Assembly (NCBI GenBank): GCA_947564765.1
Contig: CANODN010000136.1
Location: forward strand, 1-6,006
Source of the DNA: an uncultured Roseburia sp.
GTDB taxonomy: Bacteria > Bacillota > Clostridia > Lachnospirales > Lachnospiraceae
Direction of reading: 5' to 3'
Length of the DNA: 6,006 nucleotides
The position numbers and the translations under genes are program-made. This document shows positions 1 to 6,006 of the stretch, in pieces. How positions within the stretch are numbered: the stretch's first letter is position 1; each line of letters begins with the position of its first letter. The notes beneath the pieces are model-generated. The model saw nothing but the letters and a program-made list of their open reading frames with translations, did not search any database and was not told the origin of the DNA.

Positions 1-266
1 ATCACACGCTTAACGTAACCAAAGATGAGCTTTCGCAGGCAAATCATACCCTTAGCATTACCAAAGATGAGCTTTCGCAGACAAATCACACGCTTAACGT
101 AACCAAAGATGAGCTTTCGCAGGCAAATCATACCCTTAGTATGACAAAAGATGAGCTTTCGCAGGCAAATCATACCCTTAGTATGACAAAAGATGAATTA
201 GCTCAAAAAGACAAAGAAATTGCCTCCCTAAAAAGTCAACTGGCAAAATTACAAATCACTTCATAG
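1..266 (+). CDS. 3' end of a gene encoding a repetitive coiled-coil-like tail (5'-truncated by window edge)
   Basis: The + strand frame whose codons begin at positions divisible by three is open from the left edge to a TAG at 264-266, giving 87 visible residues. The first five blocks are near-identical 14-residue units of the form HTL(N/S)(V/I/M)TKDELSQ(A/T)N. The gene then ends in a non-repeated, charged helical tail (KEIASLKSQLAKLQITS). Leucines fall every seven residues (unit positions 3 and 10), with Asn or Lys three residues before each, which suggests an amphipathic helix or coiled coil. No signal peptide, membrane segment or catalytic motif lies in the visible part. Function cannot be read from this tail. 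Similar charged heptad tails occur at the C-termini of some Rpn/PD-(D/E)XK-type transposase-nuclease proteins of gut Firmicutes, but also in phage and structural proteins, so that is only a guess. The gene converges on the large minus-strand gene, with a terminator between them. Confidence 0.82.
   Translation, partial: HTLNVTKDELSQANHTLSITKDELSQTNHTLNVTKDELSQANHTLSMTKDELSQANHTLSMTKDELAQKDKEIASLKSQLAKLQITS
3..212 (+). repeat. Five in-frame 42-bp tandem repeats (14-residue units)
   Basis: Units start at 3, 45, 87, 129 and 171, each exactly 42 bp, so the reading frame is kept. Units 1 and 3 are identical in nucleotide sequence. Units 2 and 4 share the opening CATACCCTTAG and differ at only a few bases, giving an 84-bp higher-order pattern (A-B-A-B'). 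Unit 5 starts like unit 4 but diverges in its last third (GAATTAGCTCAAAAAGAC), where the repeat decays into the unique C-terminus. The array runs to the left edge and probably has more copies outside the window. The near-identity of units suggests recent expansion by slippage or unequal recombination. Confidence 0.93.
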
Positions 267-305
267 AAACGCTCTGCAGCTACGGATGACATAAAACTGC
301 TTTTC

Positions 306-357
306 AAAAAAGTGTACTGTATTTGCACATTAATTGTGTGGAACACAGTACACTTTT
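306..357. terminator. Bidirectional Rho-independent terminator between convergent genes
   Basis: A perfect 13-bp inverted repeat has arms at 308-320 (AAAAGTGTACTGT) and 345-357 (ACAGTACACTTTT). The 24-nt loop can itself form a small CACA/TGTG hairpin (326-329 with 335-338). Read on the minus strand, the stem ends in six Ts, suiting the large gene that stops at 381. Read on the plus strand it ends in TTTTCTTTC, suiting the repeat gene that stops at 266. The stem core is only moderately GC-rich. Its position between two convergent stop codons supports a terminator rather than an operator. Confidence 0.85.
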
Positions 358-380
358 CTTTCATTCTAAAACGAATATGA

Positions 381-3300
381 TTACCGTATCTGGGACAAAA
401 TATTGGGATCTTTTATTTTATGATCCTCCGCAAACAAAAGAATTTTTGACATAATCTCCGCCGTTTTCGGATCGTCGTCTACAAAGGGAAGGAAAATCCG
501 TCCTCTGTGCTGGGCATGGACCGGTACGACAAACAGCATGGCATTGCCGATTTGATGTACCACACCGCTTCCCAGATGCACCGTATACTGTCCCAGCGTT
601 CCGTCGATGATTGCATGATTCCCCTCCAGACGGACATTTTTTGTCTGAAACAGGGAAAGGCTGCATTCCACAATCGCCTTTCGCATTTCAATCGTAGAAT
701 GACTTGTCTCCGGATCGACGCCGCCTGCATGGGCAACGCTGACAGCCAGATCTACATCCCGCATCACCTCGCTGTATATCACATCCGGCACTTCCTTTAT
801 CTTAAGGGGCTCTCCTGTTTTCCGATCCGAAAATACCACCCATTCCAATGTGGGCGCCTCTGCGTCGCTGGGTGAAAACCAGTCTGCCATGGCATAGATA
901 CGGGCAACGATATTTTCCTTATAATAAATTTTCTGCAGACCGTCGTCATAATCTGCCACCCAGCGACGGCCTCTAAGCGTCCCCACTGTTTTCTGAGGCC
1001 AAATCTGATTGCCGGAAAACAGCATAGATCTTTCTTTTTCCAGCTCCTCCTCCAGTTTCACGTAAAGCTCCCGAAAGACCTGCTTAAAGGGCTGCCGGAT
1101 CTGCTTTTCAAACAGCATCCTCTGGTATTCGTGCCAATGTCCGCTTTCATATAAATCAAAGGGATGCGCAATAAATATCTGATCTCCCGGCTTTACCGGC
1201 GTAACCCTGCCGGACACATCCGTAATGCCTTCTTTTGTCAAAAATCCAAGGACTGCCTTTTTGTTTCTGTCTCCTTTTACAATCAGCGTTTCCGTAACCG
1301 GCCGTGCCACCGGATTTTGATACAGCTCTAAAAACTCCCATACCTCAAAGGGTGTTTTATCCTCCATTGCCTGTTCCATCATCTGTTTTGTCCGGCTGTA
1401 CTGCGCTTTTAATTCTTTGCATACCTGCTGGAATTTCTGCACGGTTTCATGCTTTTTGTATTTTGCGGGAACGGACTTTAGCATCTTTTCTCCTTTTCTG
1501 CACTTTACCGCACTCTTTCCGTTTTCGTCTACAGACACCATAAGCTCGATTTCTTCCACCGGCTGCCAGTCAAAGTATTCCTTCGACTGCTCCACAAGCT
1601 TTCCTTCCATTCGCAGAACCAGTCTGGTTACGTCTGTAAATCCTGCGTTTACACTTAAATTGCCAAGGGCAATTTCTGCCGCCCTTCCTTCGCTGGCTCT
1701 CCTTTGGGCTCCGAACTGCCGGCTTTCTTTTTTGTATTTCTGAATAAACTGGTAACGGTCCAAAAGCTCTTCTTCCCGTTTCGTTTTCCCGGCAGGAAGG
1801 GGAAGAAGTCCTATACTCATCAGAAGATCTTTGTTCCGCTTTGCATTGATTTCTGCCTTTAACGCTTCCTTTTCCACATTTCCAAGGGCAGCATCCGCAT
1901 ATTTTCTTGCTCTTGTGTGAGCGGTTCCGGTGGAGGAATATTTCGCTGCATCATAGAGCAGTTTAAAATTCTTTTCTCCTACATTTTTGTATGCCTCAAA
2001 AAACCAGTGAATATCAAATGCTCCGTCTTTTAATTCTTCCGGAGAAAGAGGCGTATATTTCGCAACGGTTGAAGTCACCTGCTCGTCAAGCCTCTCGCTG
2101 GTATGTGCCATAAAATAGTAACAGGCGCTGGCAAATCCCGGCAGCTTGAGATATTCTTCAACCATCGGAATCCACTGCTGGGCATACATGGCCAGCTCCA
2201 CAAGACGTTTTTTTGTAATATCCGTGCCTTTCAAAGCTTTTTTCAAATCTTCTGCCGTTTCCTCCGGTTTTGGCACACAGACTTTTAATAGATGACTTAA
2301 AACGGATTTCCGGTCATTGTCGGAAGTATAATAGCTGTACCCCCGCTGCAGCGGATCTTTGCCCAGCGCTGTTAAAATCTGTATCATATAGTCAATGCCG
2401 TAAATCATCCAAATCTTATGGGTTGCCTTAGAAAAAGGCGTCGGCTGCTCGCCCCGTTTCAGCTCTACGCTTAAAACAAGGGGAATCAATTCCCGATACA
2501 GCTCATGGGCAAAGACCATTTCCGGCCTCTCTCTGAGTCCATCAAAGCGATACTTTCCGTCTGCCGGCTGAATCGCATTCCAGCCAAAAAACGAATTCAG
2601 CCCGTAAATTCTGGCATTTCTCGATGATACTGCGCCCTTCTGCTCCACAGTGCTGACCGGTTCCAGTAAACTTCCCAAATCCGAAAAGGTAAAAACAGTC
2701 TTATAAAATAAATCTTTATCCCAGATTCCTTTCACATAGCATTTAACATAAGCGGAAAGATCCAGATAATGATGTCCGCTGTTTTGATCATAAGAATAAC
2801 GGCTCCGCTCCCTGCCTTTTTGTTCCAGATAATGCTGCTGTAACCGAAACTTTAAAGAAAAAGCGCTGCCCCAGTCTTTTTCCTCTCCTAGAAAAAGCCA
2901 CTGAATCGCCTCTGTAAAAACCGGCAGCTCCGCTGTTCGTTTCGTATAAGTAACGGTTTCTCCGTTCCACTGTTTTTCGGAAACAGGAAAAATATCATTG
3001 GAAGTATCCAGTACCGATACATATTTTGCCACTGCACACAGGGCAAACTGCGCCTTTAAATAGTCCGGTACATACTGATCGAACAATGTGAAAATCACCG
3101 TCTCCACCTGATTCATATAGGAAAGTCCTGGCAGAAGGTTCTGGAAAGGCGGCTTTTTCAGCATACCCTTTCCGAATACTTTCTGATACAGCTTTTTATT
3201 ATAATCGTAAAATCCTCTCTGACGGCAGCAGCGAAGATACAGCATTGTTTCAAGCAAAAGCTGCGGATCGTTTATTTCTGCTTTATAAAAATCTTCCCAC

Positions 3301-5525
3301 ATTTCCCGAAATGGATACGCATCCAAGGGCTTAGCATCCGGATCGTTATGAATATAACGGCTTTTTTCCAGACGGTTCCCCAGCAGTTCATCGCTGTCCC
3401 ATGCCGTTTTGTATTCTAACGTGCCGTTTGCCTGAATCACCTCATCCAATTTCTTGCATACACGAATGCATGCACCCTCTCCATAGACAAACAACTTACC
3501 TGCCTGGCCTGCATCTGCTTCGATCGGAGGAAGAATCCATTTTTTGTCTACATCATATAATCCATAGCCCGGCGTATTTAAAATATCCTGCGCCGCACTC
3601 TCTTTTCCCAAAAGCTCTTCAAGCAGCACCTCTTCCTTCCCGGTAGGCTCTGTTAATGTGTGAAGGTGCGGAATCACCTTTGTAAAATATTCCCCGTCTT
3701 CTTTTTTCAGCTGCAGGGCAAGATCCAAAGCTCCCATGTGGCACTCTTCGGATTTTGCAAGGAGAAGTCTTTCCACACATCCAACTAACCCTTCTTTGCT
3801 CTGTTTCCGCAAAAGGGAAAGTACGCCCTTACGCCCTTTTTTATATTTCAGATTCTGTTCGATTTGTACAAAATCATCTTCGGAAAGCTCCATATCATTT
3901 ACCAGACGATATGCCTCTTCATTTGTACTCTCTTCCGCATTGTGCAAAAGCTCGAATAAAACTTTTTTTCTCGCCTCACTCGACGGGCGGTAAAGCAGCA
4001 CCCGTGCGACAGCTGACCTTGACGCACCATAATAAGAATATCCCTCTCCCTGTCCCACCAGAGGAATAAAGCCTGCCGCCTCATCCAATACTTCCTCATC
4101 CTGCAGCATCCACGCAATCAGACACAAGCGCGCGGCAACGGCCGACTGGCTCATCGTCACCTGATACCAGGGGAAAATGCAGGGAGAAAGCGTCAGTCCT
4201 TTTTTGGGAATCTTCTTTAGAATCTCTTTTAAAATATCATAACTCCTTTTTGCCTCTTCTCTGTCCAAAAACAATTCCTCTACCGCCATGTTCTTTGGCT
4301 TAACCACCTTCGTATTCCGAGAAGAAACATATCCGCCGTTTTCCTCTTTGACAAGCCGGTAAAAATGCGAATTCACAGACTCTATAAAGCCAGGCAGATA
4401 GCATGCCACAAGATCCAGGTCATCGGAATACTGAAAAATAATTTCTTTCGACGCCTGCATCTTTTCTTTTTCACTTTCCAGGGAGCGGACAAAATAAGAC
4501 GCCGTCATTTTCTGATGCTTTGTGCCGTGGGCAATCAAATTTAAAACTGCTGCAACAGCGTCTTTGGCATCATAAAAGCCCTTTGCCCAAAGAGCGCAGC
4601 TGATCGCAACAGAATCTTCCGTATCAAGCTGCCTCTCACAGAAATCCGAATCTCTAAGGCACTGCCCCATAAGGCGCAGCAGCTTTTCCGTAATCCTTTC
4701 TGTACTTTTTTCATCAAAAATCCCAATCCAGGTACTGACAGCGCGTTTTACAGAAGAATAACGGATTAAATTGTTTTCCTCAATCACAGAGAAGAGATGC
4801 AGGAAAGCCTCCGGCCGTCCAGCGTCCATGTTCTCGCAGACTGCCTGCCTTGCTCCCTCCTGCAGTCTTGCCGCCAGAAGGAATTTTCCAAGGACATCAT
4901 AAAGCCCTTCGTTTCTGCTCATTACAATTCCCCGAATCAGCTCATGGCTGATCATTGCCGTATTTCCCTCGCCTAAGAGAATGTCCTTCACTGCCTGAAT
5001 CGTTTTTTCATTTCCCCGGTCAATCTGAGCCGTCAATACATCTGCATATGCAAAATATTCGTTTCGGGCATGGTCGTAAATTTCCGGTTCTGCATGCCCC
5101 GTTAAAAGATCCGAAAGAGCTGTCTGATAAAAGTCCAGTCTTGCATAAGCCCTAAGCAGCCTTACGCTCTGCTCTGTAAAGGGCGCATAGCTGTCGGAGC
5201 GGAGACTTCTCCGGTACCAGCCTGCCGTCATTTGATATTGGTTCATCTGATCCAGGGCAAAATAAAACTCTTCCCGGTATTCCTCCGGCACACAGACTTT
5301 TATCAGATTTTGAAATTCCCCTTTGTATAATTCACTTAAGGTTCGGTAAGTCCCCCGCTCTAAAAGCCGGCGGATATAGCGGCAGGCCTCCTGGGGTATC
5401 GTATAAGAATAAACATCCGGCAGCATGTCTTTTTCCCTTTTGGAAAGATGCCCGCCCCGTTCTTTGATTTGATTTACCCATGTTTCCGTTATTTTTCTTC
5501 TTGTCTGATATGTAAATTCCGGCAT
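381..5525 (-). CDS. Giant DUF4132-family protein (MolR/YehI-like) with DUF7737-like C-terminal domain
   Basis: An intact 1714-residue protein (roughly 195-200 kDa), apparently cytoplasmic: no signal peptide or membrane segment is seen. Residues 1 to about 1070 are largely alpha-helical and HEAT-like, with no motif I can name. About 1076-1246 carries family-type signatures: LVELAMYAQQW (1108-1118), GAFDIHWFFEAY (1168-1179), LLYDAAKY (1189-1196) and KRNKDLL (1229-1235), probably the region Pfam calls DUF5724. About 1290-1485 fits DUF4132: a KxLKSVP-like segment (1347-1353), an HP pair (1454-1455) and QPFKQVFREL (1478-1487). The C-terminus has VPDVIYSEVMRDVDLAVSVA (1579-1598), HLGSGVVHQ (1650-1658) and FLPFVDDDP (1678-1686), typical of the terminal DUF7737-type domain. 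The ATG at 5523-5525 is the first possible start after an in-frame TAA at 5559-5561. The family has no established enzymatic activity; the E. coli 'molybdate regulator' name is historical. Family members often sit near MoxR ATPase, VWA and SWIM genes. The family assignment is from remembered motifs; the function is unknown. Confidence 0.93.
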   Translation of the reverse strand: MPEFTYQTRRKITETWVNQIKERGGHLSKREKDMLPDVYSYTIPQEACRYIRRLLERGTYRTLSELYKGEFQNLIKVCVPEEYREEFYFALDQMNQYQMTAGWYRRSLRSDSYAPFTEQSVRLLRAYARLDFYQTALSDLLTGHAEPEIYDHARNEYFAYADVLTAQIDRGNEKTIQAVKDILLGEGNTAMISHELIRGIVMSRNEGLYDVLGKFLLAARLQEGARQAVCENMDAGRPEAFLHLFSVIEENNLIRYSSVKRAVSTWIGIFDEKSTERITEKLLRLMGQCLRDSDFCERQLDTEDSVAISCALWAKGFYDAKDAVAAVLNLIAHGTKHQKMTASYFVRSLESEKEKMQASKEIIFQYSDDLDLVACYLPGFIESVNSHFYRLVKEENGGYVSSRNTKVVKPKNMAVEELFLDREEAKRSYDILKEILKKIPKKGLTLSPCIFPWYQVTMSQSAVAARLCLIAWMLQDEEVLDEAAGFIPLVGQGEGYSYYGASRSAVARVLLYRPSSEARKKVLFELLHNAEESTNEEAYRLVNDMELSEDDFVQIEQNLKYKKGRKGVLSLLRKQSKEGLVGCVERLLLAKSEECHMGALDLALQLKKEDGEYFTKVIPHLHTLTEPTGKEEVLLEELLGKESAAQDILNTPGYGLYDVDKKWILPPIEADAGQAGKLFVYGEGACIRVCKKLDEVIQANGTLEYKTAWDSDELLGNRLEKSRYIHNDPDAKPLDAYPFREMWEDFYKAEINDPQLLLETMLYLRCCRQRGFYDYNKKLYQKVFGKGMLKKPPFQNLLPGLSYMNQVETVIFTLFDQYVPDYLKAQFALCAVAKYVSVLDTSNDIFPVSEKQWNGETVTYTKRTAELPVFTEAIQWLFLGEEKDWGSAFSLKFRLQQHYLEQKGRERSRYSYDQNSGHHYLDLSAYVKCYVKGIWDKDLFYKTVFTFSDLGSLLEPVSTVEQKGAVSSRNARIYGLNSFFGWNAIQPADGKYRFDGLRERPEMVFAHELYRELIPLVLSVELKRGEQPTPFSKATHKIWMIYGIDYMIQILTALGKDPLQRGYSYYTSDNDRKSVLSHLLKVCVPKPEETAEDLKKALKGTDITKKRLVELAMYAQQWIPMVEEYLKLPGFASACYYFMAHTSERLDEQVTSTVAKYTPLSPEELKDGAFDIHWFFEAYKNVGEKNFKLLYDAAKYSSTGTAHTRARKYADAALGNVEKEALKAEINAKRNKDLLMSIGLLPLPAGKTKREEELLDRYQFIQKYKKESRQFGAQRRASEGRAAEIALGNLSVNAGFTDVTRLVLRMEGKLVEQSKEYFDWQPVEEIELMVSVDENGKSAVKCRKGEKMLKSVPAKYKKHETVQKFQQVCKELKAQYSRTKQMMEQAMEDKTPFEVWEFLELYQNPVARPVTETLIVKGDRNKKAVLGFLTKEGITDVSGRVTPVKPGDQIFIAHPFDLYESGHWHEYQRMLFEKQIRQPFKQVFRELYVKLEEELEKERSMLFSGNQIWPQKTVGTLRGRRWVADYDDGLQKIYYKENIVARIYAMADWFSPSDAEAPTLEWVVFSDRKTGEPLKIKEVPDVIYSEVMRDVDLAVSVAHAGGVDPETSHSTIEMRKAIVECSLSLFQTKNVRLEGNHAIIDGTLGQYTVHLGSGVVHQIGNAMLFVVPVHAQHRGRIFLPFVDDDPKTAEIMSKILLFAEDHKIKDPNILSQIR

Positions 5526-5533
5526 TGCTCTAT

Positions 5534-5547
5534 CCCTCTTCTCCTTT
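5534..5547 (-). promoter_or_regulatory. Ribosome binding site region of the DUF4132-family gene
   Basis: On the minus strand the sequence before the ATG reads AAAGGAGAAGAGGGATAGAGCA. It contains two adjacent purine-rich Shine-Dalgarno candidates. AAGAGGG (5534-5540) sits 8 nt from the start codon at good spacing but is a weaker match. AAAGGAG (5541-5547) is a near-perfect match but 15 nt away, longer than usual. No in-frame ATG, GTG or TTG lies between the upstream in-frame TAA and the ATG at 5525, so the start is not in doubt. Which of the two sites is used is not clear. Confidence 0.7.
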
Positions 5548-5582
5548 CGAACTCTATTTTACTTAGACCATTGCATTTTATT

Positions 5583-6006
5583 TCACCACCCGGAAAGCAT
5601 CGTAAGCCTGACCAATGTAAAGATCATATTGTCTGTCCAGGCAATGGTATCTGTCAATTCTGTCAACTCTTCTTCTCCTGCAAATACACGGTAAATTCCG
5701 TCTTCAAAGCATTGCATGGTATTTTCGACTGCCTCTTTTACGTCGGCATCACTGCCGCCGCGCAGTCCAAAGGATATTTTTCCCCGCGGGGCCTGGTCTG
5801 CAATATCTTCTTTTGTCAAAAAAGACAGCATCTGCCCTTCGTCTTTTCTTGCATTGTATTCTTTTACCAAAAGCTCTGTCAGTCCTGTCAAAAGTTCCTG
5901 CAGCGTCTTTGGCTTTTGATCCAGAAAAAAAGGAACAGCTTCCAAATCCCTGCTTTTCTGCTTTCCCAGCTTTTTCATTTGCTTGGTCAATAATATCTTG
6001 TCCTTG
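5583..6006 (-). CDS. Small conserved-looking protein of unknown function, upstream partner of the DUF4132 gene (5' end uncertain or truncated)
   Basis: The frame is open from the right edge to a TGA at 5583-5585. The visible protein is about 135-140 residues. Possible starts are a TTG at 5988-5990, with AAGGA about 10 nt upstream, or an ATG at 5976-5978 with no clear ribosome site. Because the frame stays open to the edge, a start just outside is equally possible. The N-terminus is basic (MKKLGKQKSRDLEAV). The middle holds an amphipathic helical stretch (LQELLTGLTELLVKEYNARK). The C-terminal half is acidic and beta-like: DIADQAPRGKISFG, then a helix (DVKEAVENTMQCFEDGIYRV) and a terminal strand (FTLVRLTMLSGW). 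There is no membrane segment, signal peptide or catalytic motif. It lies 57 bp before the giant gene on the same strand with no terminator between, so co-transcription is likely. I do not recognise a named family. A small accessory subunit or adaptor is plausible but unproven. Confidence 0.82.
   Translation of the reverse strand, partial: KDKILLTKQMKKLGKQKSRDLEAVPFFLDQKPKTLQELLTGLTELLVKEYNARKDEGQMLSFLTKEDIADQAPRGKISFGLRGGSDADVKEAVENTMQCFEDGIYRVFAGEEELTELTDTIAWTDNMIFTLVRLTMLSGW

Noticed and set aside
1..212. Possible CRISPR array or intergenic satellite
   Set aside because: The repeats are contiguous with no unique spacers, are exactly divisible by three, and translate as one open frame ending in a normal stop codon.
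507..875. A 122-codon + strand open frame
   Set aside because: It lies wholly opposite the conserved DUF7737-like C-terminal domain of the giant gene. Its composition is that of a reverse-complement shadow.
2263..5310. Internal duplication suggested by two copies of a L(L/I)KVCVP segment (near residues 74-80 and 1079-1085)
   Set aside because: The similarity does not extend beyond about seven residues on either side, so chance is more likely than a domain repeat.
381..5525. Checked for frameshifts or pseudogenisation in the giant gene
   Set aside because: The frame is unbroken over 1714 codons and family-type motifs are present through to the C-terminus, so the gene appears intact.
5548..5582. 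Possible internal promoter (TAAAAT as a -10 box) before the giant gene
   Set aside because: No acceptable -35 hexamer is seen at normal spacing, and AT-rich gaps produce such matches by chance.
5448..5993. A 181-codon open frame on the + strand across the upstream small gene and the start of the giant gene
   Set aside because: It is antisense to two minus-strand genes with better coding character, spans the intergenic gap, is rich in Phe, Cys, Ser and Pro as expected of a shadow frame, and has no convincing ribosome site.

Overview
The window looks like chromosomal DNA from a low-to-moderate GC Firmicute, most likely a Clostridia/Lachnospiraceae-type bacterium. This rests on purine-rich Shine-Dalgarno sites, base composition and protein style. 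It is an inference, because no taxonomic marker gene is present.

Layout: (1) Positions 1-266, + strand: the 3' end of a gene that enters from the left edge. It encodes a coiled-coil-like tail made of five 14-residue (42-bp) tandem repeats. (2) Positions 267-380: a short convergent intergenic gap holding a perfect 13-bp inverted repeat that should terminate transcription from both sides. (3) Positions 381-5525, - strand: one intact 1714-residue gene for a giant soluble DUF4132-family protein, related to E. coli YehI/'MolR', with a DUF7737-like C-terminal domain. (4) Positions 5583-6006, - strand: a small acidic protein of unknown function just upstream in the same direction. It ends 57 bp before the giant gene and is open at the right edge.

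The two minus-strand genes look like the promoter-distal end of an operon. DUF4132 proteins are commonly found near MoxR-type AAA+ ATPases, VWA-domain proteins and SWIM zinc-finger proteins (in E. coli, yehI lies near yehL, yehP and yehQ). The rest of such a module would be expected beyond the right edge, but none of it is visible here. The biochemical role of this module is not established. The plus-strand repeat gene is separated by the terminator and is probably unrelated.
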